Source: Arthrobacter sp. SLBN-112 (GTDB lineage Bacteria; Actinomycetota; Actinomycetes; Actinomycetales; Micrococcaceae). From it: a stretch of DNA of 64,000 bases. Under the pieces are notes generated by a model. That model ran no database searches, had not been told where the DNA came from, and was given only the letters and a program-made list of their open reading frames with translations. The position numbers were made by a program, and so were the translations under genes. The DNA is taken from assembly GCF_006715225.1 (NCBI RefSeq), contig NZ_VFMU01000001.1, positions 3,348,001 to 3,412,000 of the forward strand. The letters are read 5' to 3'. This document shows, in pieces, positions 29,144 to 37,962 of this stretch (the first letter of the stretch is position 1; every line of letters begins with the position of its first letter).

Positions 29144-30682
29144 ATGTCAGAGGCAACCGCCGCCGGCTTCGCGGAAGGGGTACCCCTCTCCTTGTGGCTG
29201 GCAACCGCCGGCCGCACCGACTTTCCCAGGCTGCGCGGCACGATCGAAGTGGACGTGGCAGTCATCGGGGGCGGCATCGCCGGCCTGACGGCAGCGCTGG
29301 CCCTCAAGCGATCGGGGCGCTCCGTGGCCGTCCTTGAGGCGGGCCGGATCGGCACCGGCGTCACGGGCCACACCACCGGCAAGGTGACATCCCTGCACCG
29401 CCTGGCGTACACGGAGCTGGACCGAACCCACGGAAGGAACGCCGCGGGAATCTATGGAGGCGCCAACCAGGCCGCCGTGGAGCACATCGCCCGGGTGGTG
29501 GCGGCGGAAGGCATCTCCTGCGGTTTCCGCCGGGTTGCCAACTACACCTTCGCCGTCAGTAGGGACGCCCTGCCGGAGGTGCGCGCGGAAGCCGAACTCG
29601 CCGCCAGGCTCGGCCTTCCGGCTGCGTTCACAGCCGAGGTGCCCCTCCCGTTCCCTGTGGCGGGCGCCCTCCGGTTTGACGGGCAGGCCCAGATCCACTC
29701 CGTGCAGTACCTCCAGGGGCTCGCCGCCAGGGTGGACGGGGAGAGCAGCTTCGTCTTTGAAGGGACCCGCGCGAACGACCTTCAGGAGGGAACCCGGGTG
29801 AAGGTTGCTGCCGGAGGCGGCACGGTGCTGGCGACTGAAGCAATTGTTGCCACGAATGTTCCCTTCGGAGACCATGGCCGCTTCGAGGCACTGTGCCCGC
29901 CGCACCGCTCCTATATCGTTGCCGCCCCATTGGACACCCCTGCCCTGGACGCCACCTTTATCAGCGCCGATGAGCCGATGCGGTCGTTGCTGACCGTCCA
30001 GCTGAACGGGATGACCTATCTGCTGACCGGCGGCGAGGGCCACCCTGCCGGCGAACGGGTCGATCCGGCGTCGCGCCATGCCAGCCTGGCAGCCTTCGCG
30101 CGCAGCAAATTCGGCGCCGGACCCGTTGCCTACCGCTGGTCCACCCAGGACGGGATGCCCCTGGACGGACTCCCGTATGTCGGTCCGCTGAATCCGGACA
30201 ACCGCCATGCCTTCGTCATTACGGGCCTGCGCAAATGGGGACTGACAAACGGTACCGCCGCCGCCCTGATGCTGGCCGACCTGCTCAATGGCACAGCCAA
30301 CGGCTGGGCGCCTCTGTTTGACAGCAACCGCGCGCCGTCAGCGACCGGGACAAGGCCGGAAGGGGCTACAACATCAAACCTGGCCGAACCCGGGACCAGT
30401 GACGGGACCCGCACAGACGGCGCTGCACGGCAGATAGCGGACCTGGCCCCCAATGACGGCACGGTGATTGAGACTCCCGGGGCAAGCACCGCATGTTTTC
30501 GGGACGAAGCGGGCGGCATCCACGCCGTATCCGCCATCTGCACGCATCTGGGCTGCACGGTGGGCTTCAACCGGGGAGAACGCACCTGGGATTGCCCCTG
30601 CCACGGTTCCAGGTTCGACGTGGACGGGAGGGTCATCCAGGGACCCGCCACCGAGGACCTGCCGCAGCAGCCTGCCCCGTGA
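29144..30682 (+). CDS. FAD-dependent oxidoreductase fused to C-terminal Rieske [2Fe-2S] domain
   Basis: 512-residue fusion resembling Bacillus YhfW. The N-terminal DAO-type flavoprotein part (about 36-385) has the dinucleotide motif VIGGGIAGLTAALAL and the FAD-end segment GLPYVGPLNPD. A Thr/Gly/Ala-rich linker (about 388-430) joins it to a Rieske domain with cluster ligands C466-x-H468 and C484-x2-H487 (CTHLGC, CPCHGSRF). Electrons could pass directly between flavin and cluster; the substrate is unknown. The ATG has GGGAGG about nine bases upstream. It is a single gene, divergent from the leuS leader and converging on glpK. Confidence 0.88.
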   Translation: MSEATAAGFAEGVPLSLWLATAGRTDFPRLRGTIEVDVAVIGGGIAGLTAALALKRSGRSVAVLEAGRIGTGVTGHTTGKVTSLHRLAYTELDRTHGRNAAGIYGGANQAAVEHIARVVAAEGISCGFRRVANYTFAVSRDALPEVRAEAELAARLGLPAAFTAEVPLPFPVAGALRFDGQAQIHSVQYLQGLAARVDGESSFVFEGTRANDLQEGTRVKVAAGGGTVLATEAIVATNVPFGDHGRFEALCPPHRSYIVAAPLDTPALDATFISADEPMRSLLTVQLNGMTYLLTGGEGHPAGERVDPASRHASLAAFARSKFGAGPVAYRWSTQDGMPLDGLPYVGPLNPDNRHAFVITGLRKWGLTNGTAAALMLADLLNGTANGWAPLFDSNRAPSATGTRPEGATTSNLAEPGTSDGTRTDGAARQIADLAPNDGTVIETPGASTACFRDEAGGIHAVSAICTHLGCTVGFNRGERTWDCPCHGSRFDVDGRVIQGPATEDLPQQPAP

Positions 30683-30753
30683 CACCCTGCACGTGCGACG
30701 CCTTGCAATGCCTTGCACTGGGACACCCTGCACCTGGCCGGGCCTGGCGGAAA

Positions 30754-30791
30754 AGGCAGGGGCCGCCCCGCCGGATCGGCAGGGCGGCCCC
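30754..30791 (-). terminator. glpK intrinsic terminator
   Basis: A 10-bp stem GGGGCCGCCC with a 13-base loop and the complementary arm, followed on the minus strand by TGCCTTTT. It lies 14 bases after the glpK stop and between the converging Rieske-fusion and glpK genes. Confidence 0.75.
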
Positions 30792-30805
30792 GTGACGGGT
30801 GGAGG

Positions 30806-32320
30806 CTAGCGCACGTCCTCGTCGACCCACTCCATGGACTTGGTGACGGCCTTCTTCCAAAGCCGCATCTGGCGGTCCTGTTCAGCCTTGTCCATCTGCG
30901 GTTCCCAGCGCTTGTCCTCGGACCAGTTGGCGGAGCATTCCCCGAGGTCCTTCCAGAAACCGACGGCCAGTCCTGCCGCGTAGGCAGCCCCCAGTGCCGT
31001 GGTTTCAATGACCTTGGGGCGTATGACCGGGACGCCCAGGATGTCGGCCTGGAACTGCATGAGCGCGTCATTGGCCACCATGCCGCCGTCGACCTTCAGC
31101 TCGCTCAGCGGCACGCCTGAGTCGGCGTTGACCGCGTCCAGCACCTCGCGGGTCTGGAACGCGGTGGCCTCCAGAGCGGCCCGGGCGATGTGGTTCTTGT
31201 TGACGAACCGGGTGAGGCCCACGATCGCGCCGCGGGCGTCGGAGCGCCAGTACGGGGCGAACAGGCCGGAGAACGCGGGGACGATGTACACGCCGCCGTT
31301 GTCCTTGACCGACGCGGCAAGGGTTTCCACCTCCGGTGCGCTGCTGATCATGCCCAGGTTGTCGCGGAGCCACTGGATCAGCGAGCCGGTGACGGCGATC
31401 GATCCTTCGAGGGCGTAGTGCGGCTTGGCGTCGCCCAGCTTGTACCCCACCGTGGTGAGGAGCCCGTTCTTCGAGTGGACGATTTCCTCGCCCGTGTTGA
31501 AGATCAGGAAGCAGCCCGTGCCGTAGGTGTTCTTCGCTTCGCCGGCGTCGAAGGCGGCCTGCCCGAAGGTTGCGGCCTGCTGGTCGCCAAGGATGCCCGC
31601 CACCGGCGTCTCACGGAGCAGCTGGGAGCTGTGGACGGTGCCGTACACCTCGGAGGAGGACTTGATCTCCGGCATCATGCTGCGGGGCACGCCGAAAATG
31701 CGCAGGATCTCGTCGTCCCACTGCAGCGTCTCGAGGTCCATGAACAACGTCCGGGAGGCGTTGGTGACGTCGGTGACATGGACGCCGCCGTCCACGCCGC
31801 CGGTCAGGTTCCACAGGACCCAGGCGTCGGTGTTGCCAAAGACCAGGTCCCCGGCCTCTGCCTTTTCCCGCGCACCGTCAACGTTGTCCAGGATCCATTT
31901 GATCTTGGTGCCGGAGAAGTAGGTGGCCAGCGGCAGGCCCACTTTCTGTTTGAAGCGGTCCGCGCCGCCATCCCTGCCCAGTTCGTCCACGATGTCCTGG
32001 GTGCGGGTGTCCTGCCACACGATGGCGTTGTACACCGGCTTGCCGGTGGTCTTGTCCCAGACCACAGCGGTTTCGCGCTGGTTGGTGATCCCGACGGCGG
32101 CAATATCGTGCCGCGTCAGGTTCGCCTTGGAGAGGGCCGAGCCGATGACCTCACGGGTGTTGTTCCAGATCTCCGTCGCGTCGTGTTCCACCCACCCTGC
32201 CTGCGGAAAGATCTGCTCGTGTTCCATCTGGCCGGAGGAGACAATGGCGCCGCTGTGGTCGAAGATGATGGCGCGGGTGCTGGTGGTGCCCTGGTCGATG
32301 GCGATTACGTACTGGTTCAT
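30806..32320 (-). CDS. glpK: glycerol kinase
   Basis: Phosphorylates glycerol to sn-glycerol 3-phosphate with ATP. The 504-residue FGGY-family protein has the N-terminal [13 protein letters not shown], the kinase signature [18 protein letters not shown] and the C-terminal [15 protein letters not shown]. It is last in the glpD-glpF-glpK series, 41 bases after glpF; glpF brings glycerol in and glpD oxidises the product. Confidence 0.97.
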   Translation of the reverse strand: MNQYVIAIDQGTTSTRAIIFDHSGAIVSSGQMEHEQIFPQAGWVEHDATEIWNNTREVIGSALSKANLTRHDIAAVGITNQRETAVVWDKTTGKPVYNAIVWQDTRTQDIVDELGRDGGADRFKQKVGLPLATYFSGTKIKWILDNVDGAREKAEAGDLVFGNTDAWVLWNLTGGVDGGVHVTDVTNASRTLFMDLETLQWDDEILRIFGVPRSMMPEIKSSSEVYGTVHSSQLLRETPVAGILGDQQAATFGQAAFDAGEAKNTYGTGCFLIFNTGEEIVHSKNGLLTTVGYKLGDAKPHYALEGSIAVTGSLIQWLRDNLGMISSAPEVETLAASVKDNGGVYIVPAFSGLFAPYWRSDARGAIVGLTRFVNKNHIARAALEATAFQTREVLDAVNADSGVPLSELKVDGGMVANDALMQFQADILGVPVIRPKVIETTALGAAYAAGLAVGFWKDLGECSANWSEDKRWEPQMDKAEQDRQMRLWKKAVTKSMEWVDEDVR

Positions 32321-32361
32321 GATGACGTCCTTGTCTTGTTAATGGCTGTGGTGAGTACGGG

Positions 32362-33111
32362 TCAGGAAGCGGCCGTGATGATGATCGGGACAATCCGGGC
32401 GACGAGTCCGCCCAGGGCGCCGCCTACAAGCGGGCCAACCACCGGGATCCACGAATAACTCCAGTCGCTGGAGCCCTTGCCCCTGATGGGAAGCACTGCG
32501 TGGGCGATGCGGGGTCCCAGGTCACGGGCGGGGTTGATGGCGTAGCCGGTGGGGCCGCCGAGGGAAACACCGATACCGACGACGAGCAGCGCCACTGCCA
32601 GCGGGCCGAGCCCCGACGGGGTACCGCCGAGGGTGAGGATGACGAAGACCAGCACAAAAGTACCGATGATTTCGGTGATCAGGTTCCATGGGGTGGACCG
32701 GATGGCAGGGCCGGTGGAAAAGGTCCCGAGCTTGCCTGCGGGCTCCGGCTCGTCGTCGAAGTGCTGCTTGTAGGCCAGCCAGCAGACCACGGCGCCAAGG
32801 AATGCACCCACCATCTCGCCCCCGAAGTAGGTGAGGGTGGAAGCGAAGTCTACGGTGACTCCCGGCGCATACTCAGCCTTGCCATTGAGCAGCAGGCCGA
32901 GCGTGACGGCAGGGTTCAGGTGCGCGCCCGACTTGGCGGCGACGAAGACACCACAGAAGACGGCAATGCCCCATCCCCAAGTGACCATCAGGAAGCCGCC
33001 ACTGTTGCCTTTTGTCCCCCGTAAAGCCACGTTGGCAACGACGCCGCAACCCAACAGGGTCAGCATGCCCGTGCCAAAGACTTCGGAGAGGAAGACTATT
33101 CCTAGAGACAT
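32362..33111 (-). CDS. glpF: MIP family glycerol facilitator (aquaglyceroporin)
   Basis: Channel for facilitated glycerol uptake. From the ATG at 33109-33111 (GGAG six bases upstream) it is 249 aa with six transmembrane segments and the two NPA half-helix motifs: HLNPAVTLG and INPARDLGP. The Asp after the second NPAR is typical of glycerol rather than water channels. A second in-frame ATG four codons upstream is less likely to be used, because its ribosome-binding site is poor. Confidence 0.93.
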   Translation of the reverse strand: MSLGIVFLSEVFGTGMLTLLGCGVVANVALRGTKGNSGGFLMVTWGWGIAVFCGVFVAAKSGAHLNPAVTLGLLLNGKAEYAPGVTVDFASTLTYFGGEMVGAFLGAVVCWLAYKQHFDDEPEPAGKLGTFSTGPAIRSTPWNLITEIIGTFVLVFVILTLGGTPSGLGPLAVALLVVGIGVSLGGPTGYAINPARDLGPRIAHAVLPIRGKGSSDWSYSWIPVVGPLVGGALGGLVARIVPIIITAAS

Positions 33112-33140
33112 CTTTGACTCCATTTCTTTGTTTAGTTGTC

Positions 33141-33192
33141 GGTCCTCCGCGGGTGAAGGACCGTGTGGCCGGGACGCTGTAACGCCCCGGCC
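33141..33192 (-). other. two small hairpins between glpD and glpF
   Basis: GGTCCT/AGGACC (33141-33162) and GGCCGGG/CCCGGCC (33167-33192) lie in the 93-base glpD-glpF gap. Neither has a U-tract. They may tune mRNA processing or relative expression; function unproven. Confidence 0.3.
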
Positions 33193-33204
33193 GGAAACCT
33201 GGCC

Positions 33205-35043
33205 TTAGGCGACCAGGCTGTGCATTTCCACACGGTGGAAACGCTGCAGCACGTCCTGTGCGTGCTTGATCTCAGCAGCGCGCGCCGCAGCGTCCCACTT
33301 GAGCGGGACGGACAGAACCTCCGCCACTTCATTGAGGAGTTCACCGGTAACCAGCCCGCGGAAGGCCAGGGAGGTACGCCGGATGAGGACGTCCACAAGG
33401 TGCCCCACCTGCTCATTCGCCGCCATGAATTCCAGTTCACGGACGCTCAGTTCGCGGGTGGACCGCAGCGCGTGGTCGGGCTCGGCATCGAGGTAGGCGA
33501 TGACCTCTTCGGCCCGGGTCCCGTAGCGGGTCAGCAGCCCGGCCGTGCGGTCTGCATCGCGCCCGGACGCCATGTGCGCCTTGATCCACTTCTGCACGCC
33601 GGCTTCGTCGGCAGGGAAGCCGGCGCCACCGCCGATGGGCAGTTGGGCGGTGGACACCTTGCGCTGCACACCCAGTTCGCCGAGGACCTCGTTGGTCAGG
33701 TGCTCAGCGAGGGCGCGGAAGGTGGTCCATTTGCCGCCCACCAGGCTCAGCACGACGGCGCCGCTTCCGTCACGCCCGGAGGTGCGGCGTTCGATGCGGT
33801 AATCACGGGAGACGAAGCCGGGCTGGGTAGCGTCATGGCTGGGCAGCGGGCGGACGCCCGAGAACGTGTACACGATGTCGTCAGGGGTGACGTCGATTGA
33901 GGGGAAGACGTGGCCGATCAGGTCGAAGAAGTACTGGATCTCCTCGTCGGTGCAGACGGCGTCCTCCGACATGTCCGCGTCAACGTCCGTGGTGCCTACC
34001 AGCACGCGGTCCCCCATCGGGTAGATGAGGACGATCCGGCCGTCGGTGTGCTCAAAGAAGATTTCCCGGCCGCGGCAGGCGGCGAGGAGGCCGGGGTGGT
34101 CCAGCACGATGTGGGACCCCTTGGTGCCTCCCATGAAGGACGATGCCGCACCCATTGCCCCGTTGGTGAGGTCCACCCACGCGCCGGTGGTGTTGACGAT
34201 GATGTCCGCGGTGAAATCGAATTCCTCGCCGGTGAGTTCGTCGCGAAGGCGGACGGTACTTCCCCGCCCGGTCCCCGGGTTGGGCGCCGGCGACATGGAC
34301 TGCAGCGAGAGGTAGTTGCTGGCGCGGGCCGTATCACCCTGAGCGCTGCCGGTTTGCACGCCGGTGCCCTGCGGGCCTCCCGGCCGGCCGGCCTTTTCGC
34401 CATCCTGCAGGACGTCCAGGGTCAGACGCTCCGGATTGTGGACCGAAGCATCGAAGTAGGTGGCGGTGTACTTGACGTCCGACCGAAGGGCGGGCAGTTC
34501 CTCGAGGGCCGCTTTGTGGGTCCGGAACTGATGCCGCGGCACCGTACCGCCGTCCCTGGAGAACGAATCGTAAAGGCTGAGGCCCGCCTTGATGAGGAAC
34601 GCGCCGCGCTCCTTCGGCTTGCCCTGCTGCTTGTGGGTCAGGAAGCGCAGCGGCGCCGAAAGAATACCGGAGAACGTGCTGAAGATCGGGATGGTTGTCT
34701 GCAGCGGCTTGACGTAGTGCGGGGCAATCCGCAGCAGCCGGTTGCGTTCCACCACGGACTCGCGGACCAGGCGGAACTCGCCGTTTTCGAGGTAGCGGAT
34801 GCCGCCGTGGATCATGTGCGAGGACGCGCCGCTTGCTCCCTGGCAGTAGTCACCCCGCTCCACCAGCGCCACGTCCACGCCCTGCAGTGCCAGGTCACGG
34901 AACGTCCCAACTCCGTTGATGCCACCGCCCACCACCAGTACTTTCGCGTGCGGCCGCCGCCGCAGGCTGTGGACCGACGCGCGCTCCGCCCCGGGCCGGG
35001 GCGCTGAAGCAGAGGGTTGAACAGTTGAATCCTTGGGTCCCAA
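33205..35043 (-). CDS. glpD: glycerol-3-phosphate dehydrogenase (FAD-dependent, aerobic type)
   Basis: Membrane-associated flavoenzyme oxidising sn-glycerol 3-phosphate to dihydroxyacetone phosphate and passing electrons to quinone. The FAD-binding motif KVLVVGGGINGVGTFRDLAL is followed by ERGDYCQGASGASSHMIHGG, both diagnostic; a C-terminal DAO_C domain is present. I chose the TTG at 35041-35043, which has AAGGGAG five bases upstream, giving 612 aa; a GTG at 35077-35079 would add 12 residues but has no ribosome-binding site. A Gly/Ala-rich insertion (about 250-285) is lineage-specific. First gene of the glycerol cluster, divergent from the SorC-type regulator. Confidence 0.94.
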   Translation of the reverse strand: MGPKDSTVQPSASAPRPGAERASVHSLRRRPHAKVLVVGGGINGVGTFRDLALQGVDVALVERGDYCQGASGASSHMIHGGIRYLENGEFRLVRESVVERNRLLRIAPHYVKPLQTTIPIFSTFSGILSAPLRFLTHKQQGKPKERGAFLIKAGLSLYDSFSRDGGTVPRHQFRTHKAALEELPALRSDVKYTATYFDASVHNPERLTLDVLQDGEKAGRPGGPQGTGVQTGSAQGDTARASNYLSLQSMSPAPNPGTGRGSTVRLRDELTGEEFDFTADIIVNTTGAWVDLTNGAMGAASSFMGGTKGSHIVLDHPGLLAACRGREIFFEHTDGRIVLIYPMGDRVLVGTTDVDADMSEDAVCTDEEIQYFFDLIGHVFPSIDVTPDDIVYTFSGVRPLPSHDATQPGFVSRDYRIERRTSGRDGSGAVVLSLVGGKWTTFRALAEHLTNEVLGELGVQRKVSTAQLPIGGGAGFPADEAGVQKWIKAHMASGRDADRTAGLLTRYGTRAEEVIAYLDAEPDHALRSTRELSVRELEFMAANEQVGHLVDVLIRRTSLAFRGLVTGELLNEVAEVLSVPLKWDAAARAAEIKHAQDVLQRFHRVEMHSLVA

Positions 35044-35141
35044 AACGACTCCCTTGGGGCTTTGTGATGATGCGGTCACCACTGGATGGCGCCGCCGTTC
35101 TGCTCTATTGTTCGGAGAAATGGAAAATGGAGTCAAGGACT

Positions 35142-35168
35142 ATGCACGAATGTGCAGAAGGGAAGTGA
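35142..35168 (+). other. possible 8-codon upstream ORF before the SorC-type regulator
   Basis: ATG CAC GAA TGT GCA GAA GGG AAG TGA, with GGAG and AAGGA just upstream and its stop one base before the regulator ATG. It overlaps the palindrome at 35143-35156. It could couple translation of the regulator or be chance; there is no codon bias to judge in eight codons. Confidence 0.3.
35143..35156. promoter_or_regulatory. candidate operator of the SorC-type regulator
   Basis: TGCAC-GAAT-GTGCA, a 5-4-5 inverted repeat 13 bases before the regulator start, in the glpD/regulator divergent region. SorC/DeoR-like sugar regulators commonly bind palindromes of this sort near their own gene. Autoregulation and control of glpD are inferred, not shown. 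Confidence 0.5.
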
Positions 35169-35169
35169 G

Positions 35170-36135
35170 ATGGCACTTTCACGCGACGCAGATGCCCTCC
35201 GAGCTGCACAGATGTATTACCTGCAGGACCTGACCATGGACGCGATTGCCCGTGAACTGCACACCTCCCGGTCCACAGTTTCCCGCCTGTTGTCCTCGGC
35301 GAGGGAATCCGGTTTGGTACAAATCCAGATCCGCAACCCGCTGGACACCGGTCCCGAGCTGGAGGGGATGATCCGGCGCCGGTACAACCTGGACGTCCAC
35401 GTGGTCCCCATCCTTGGGACCCTTAATGAAGCCGAAACGCTGGACCGCGTAGCCATGCAGGCGGCACGCACCATTGGGCCGCTGGTGGACTCGAACGCCA
35501 TTATTGGCGTGGCCTGGGGATCGACGCTCAGTGCCGTCAGCCGGCACCTCACCAGGAAGATCACGCACGACAGCGTCATCGTCCAGCTCAATGGTGCCGG
35601 AAACATGCACACGACGGGCATCACCTACGCAAGCGACATCATGCGCAGGTTCGGCAGCGCCTATGGGGCGCGGGTGGAGCAGTTCCCCGTTCCGGCCTTC
35701 TTCGACCATGCCGCCACCAAGACGGCCATGTGGAATGAACGCAGCGTGCAGCGCGTCCTGGAATTGCAGGCCAAAATGAGCATCGCCATTTTCGGTGTGG
35801 GTTCCGTCCACGCCGACTATCCGAGCCACGTCTACGCGGGCGGGTACCTGGATGAGGACGACCTGAACGCGCTGGCCAAGTCGGACGTGGTGGGCGACGT
35901 TGCCACTGTCTTTTTCCGGGCCGACGGTTCCTCTGACGGAATCGTCCTGAACGAAAGGTCCACCGGGCCGGCGCTTGCCCAGCTCCGCCAGGTGCGCCGC
36001 AGGATCTGCGTGGTGTCGGGGGTTTCCAAGATCAACGGCCTGCGCGGAGCCCTGGCAGCCAGGCTGGCCACCGACCTGATCCTGGACGAAGCCACCGCAC
36101 GGCGCCTGGTCGATTACGAGGGACTGACCAGCTGA
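35170..36135 (+). CDS. SorC family sugar-binding transcriptional regulator
   Basis: 321-residue regulator. The N-terminal helix-turn-helix is at about 10-50 (YYLQDLTMDAIARELHTSRS, then STVSRLLSSARESGLVQI), followed by a phosphosugar-binding SorC domain with GVAWGSTLSAVSRHLT, VQLNGAG, FGVGSVHADYPSH and VSGVSKINGLRGAL. The ATG follows AAGGGAAGTGAG. Divergent placement beside glpD suggests it senses a glycerol-derived phosphate or another polyol phosphate and controls the glp genes, but the ligand is not known. An aldo/keto reductase gene follows. Confidence 0.88.
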   Translation: MALSRDADALRAAQMYYLQDLTMDAIARELHTSRSTVSRLLSSARESGLVQIQIRNPLDTGPELEGMIRRRYNLDVHVVPILGTLNEAETLDRVAMQAARTIGPLVDSNAIIGVAWGSTLSAVSRHLTRKITHDSVIVQLNGAGNMHTTGITYASDIMRRFGSAYGARVEQFPVPAFFDHAATKTAMWNERSVQRVLELQAKMSIAIFGVGSVHADYPSHVYAGGYLDEDDLNALAKSDVVGDVATVFFRADGSSDGIVLNERSTGPALAQLRQVRRRICVVSGVSKINGLRGALAARLATDLILDEATARRLVDYEGLTS

Positions 36136-36141
36136 AGTGGG

Positions 36142-36147
36142 TAGAGT
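36142..36147 (+). promoter_or_regulatory. -10 box, leaderless promoter for the aldo/keto reductase
   Basis: TAGAGT (TANNNT) lies seven bases before the ATG at 36155, right after the regulator stop. It suggests the reductase has its own leaderless transcript and supports that start over a GTG 18 bases upstream. Confidence 0.4.
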
Positions 36148-36154
36148 CGTTGCC

Positions 36155-37024
36155 ATGAGAACCTCACCCCGGCTCAGCCTGAACAACGGCGTGCTGATAG
36201 ACCAGCTCGGCTTTGGGCTCTACAAGGTGCCGGCAGTAGACGCGGAAGGGCTGGTGGCCACCGCGCTCGCCGCCGGTTACCGCCATTTCGATACCGCCGC
36301 AATGTACGGGAACGAAACCGGCGTGGCCCGCGGCATCAGTTCCCAGCTGGGCGACGGTACCGGCAGCGGCGGGTCCGGGGAACTGTCCCCGTCCCTGACC
36401 CGGGAGGACATCTTCATCACCACCAAAGTATGGAACGACCATCACGGCTACGACGCAACGCTGCGTGCCTTCGATGATTCGATGGTCAACCTGGGCCTGG
36501 ACTACGTGGACATGTACCTGATCCACTGGCCCTGCCCGCGGCGGGGACTGTTCCCGGAAACCTACCGGGCCCTGGAAACTCTGTACCGGGAAGGCAGGGT
36601 CCGTGCCATCGGCGTCAGCAACTTCCAGCCGGCACACCTTGACCGCCTGCTCCAAAGCGCCGAAGTGGTCCCGGCCGTCAACCAGATCGAACTGCACCCT
36701 TGGCTGCAGCAGGAAGAGCTGCGCGGCAAGCATGCGGAACTGGGCATCCGCACGGAAGCGTGGAGCCCGCTTGGCCGGGGACAGGTGCTGGCCGACCCCG
36801 TCATCCAGGCCTGCGCGGCCGAGCACGGACGGACGCCTGCGCAGGTGATCCTTCGCTGGCACATGCAACTGGGAAACATCGCCATTCCCAAGGCCAGCTC
36901 CGAAACAAGGATCCGGGAGAACCTCAACGTTTTCAATTTCGAGCTCTCCGAACGTGATCTGTTGGCCATCAAAGCGCTGGACCGCGGTCAGCGGACCGGG
37001 TCGCATCCGGACAACGTCAACTAG
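36155..37024 (+). CDS. aldo/keto reductase
   Basis: NADPH-type oxidoreductase of the AKR5-like group (2,5-diketo-gluconate reductase family). From the ATG it is 289 aa with the catalytic tetrad D46, Y51, K91 and H124 (GYRHFDTAAMYGNE, ITTKVW, YLIHWP), the NQIELHPW segment and the C-terminal cofactor region IPKASSETRIRENL. Ser/Gly-rich residues at about 66-78 form an insertion. It follows the SorC-type regulator by 19 bases, and an alpha/beta hydrolase starts 8 bases downstream. The physiological substrate is not predictable. Confidence 0.9.
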   Translation: MRTSPRLSLNNGVLIDQLGFGLYKVPAVDAEGLVATALAAGYRHFDTAAMYGNETGVARGISSQLGDGTGSGGSGELSPSLTREDIFITTKVWNDHHGYDATLRAFDDSMVNLGLDYVDMYLIHWPCPRRGLFPETYRALETLYREGRVRAIGVSNFQPAHLDRLLQSAEVVPAVNQIELHPWLQQEELRGKHAELGIRTEAWSPLGRGQVLADPVIQACAAEHGRTPAQVILRWHMQLGNIAIPKASSETRIRENLNVFNFELSERDLLAIKALDRGQRTGSHPDNVN

Positions 37025-37032
37025 GCCCGCGC

Positions 37033-37962
37033 ATGGACACCGTTAACCCGGGGGCCTCCCCCGCGCCTGCGTACCTGAGCCCGGAACTTTCCGCCCGCAC
37101 CTCCACGTCCACCGTGACCATCGACGGCGGCACGGTGGCCTACTGGACGTATGAGCCACTGCAGGAGACACCGGAGACCCGCACGATCCTGGTGGTCCAC
37201 GGGTTCCGCGGCGACCACCATGGGCTCCTGCGCGTCGCGGACCAGCTGCCGCAGATGCGCCTCATCATGCCTGACCTGCCCGGCTTTGGCAGGTCCGACG
37301 CCTTTGCCCGGGGACCGCACTCCGTGGAGCGCTACGGGGCGTTCATCGCTGACTTCATGGCTTCCCAGGGCCTGGGGCCGGACACCGTGCTGCTGGGGCA
37401 CTCGTTCGGATCCATCGTGGCGGCGCACTTCGTAGCCAACAACCCCACGGCCGTGCGTCCCCTGATCCTCATCAACCCCATCGCCGCGCCGGCACTGGAA
37501 GGACCTAAAGGCGTCATGACGCGGCTGGCGGTGCTGTACTACCGGCTGGCGGCACGGCTCCCGCAAGGGCCGGGGCTGGCCCTGCTGCGCAACCGGCTGA
37601 TTGTACGGGTGATGAGCGAGACCATGGCCAAGACGCGCGACAAGGAGCTGAGGGCCTTCATCCATGGCCAGCACCACGCGTACTTCAGTTCCTTCGCGGA
37701 CCGGGACAGCCTGCTGGAGTCGTTCACTGCCTCAGTCAGCCACCATGTGGCAGAGGTGGCCGGAGAACTTGAACTGCCCGTACTGCTGATCGCGGGTGAA
37801 AAGGATGAAATCGCCACCCTTCCCAGCCAGCACAGCCTCCTGTCACGGCTTCCGGACGGGGAGCTGAAGGTGATTCCCGGCGTCGGACACCTGATCCACT
37901 ACGAAACGCCGGAGCCGGCCGCCCGCTACATCCGCAGCTTCCTGAAGGACCATCCCGCGTGA
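37033..37962 (+). CDS. alpha/beta hydrolase
   Basis: 309-residue alpha/beta hydrolase fold protein: oxyanion strand LVVHGFRGDHHG (about 54-65), nucleophile elbow GHSFG with Ser124, acid residue in LIAGEKDEIA and catalytic His in VGHLIHYETP. A helical cap lies between (about 155-225). No signal peptide. Its stop overlaps the glycosyltransferase start by four bases (GTGA), so the two are translationally coupled, which suggests a shared pathway, perhaps with a glycolipid or ester substrate. Function beyond hydrolase is not assignable. Confidence 0.85.
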   Translation: MDTVNPGASPAPAYLSPELSARTSTSTVTIDGGTVAYWTYEPLQETPETRTILVVHGFRGDHHGLLRVADQLPQMRLIMPDLPGFGRSDAFARGPHSVERYGAFIADFMASQGLGPDTVLLGHSFGSIVAAHFVANNPTAVRPLILINPIAAPALEGPKGVMTRLAVLYYRLAARLPQGPGLALLRNRLIVRVMSETMAKTRDKELRAFIHGQHHAYFSSFADRDSLLESFTASVSHHVAEVAGELELPVLLIAGEKDEIATLPSQHSLLSRLPDGELKVIPGVGHLIHYETPEPAARYIRSFLKDHPA

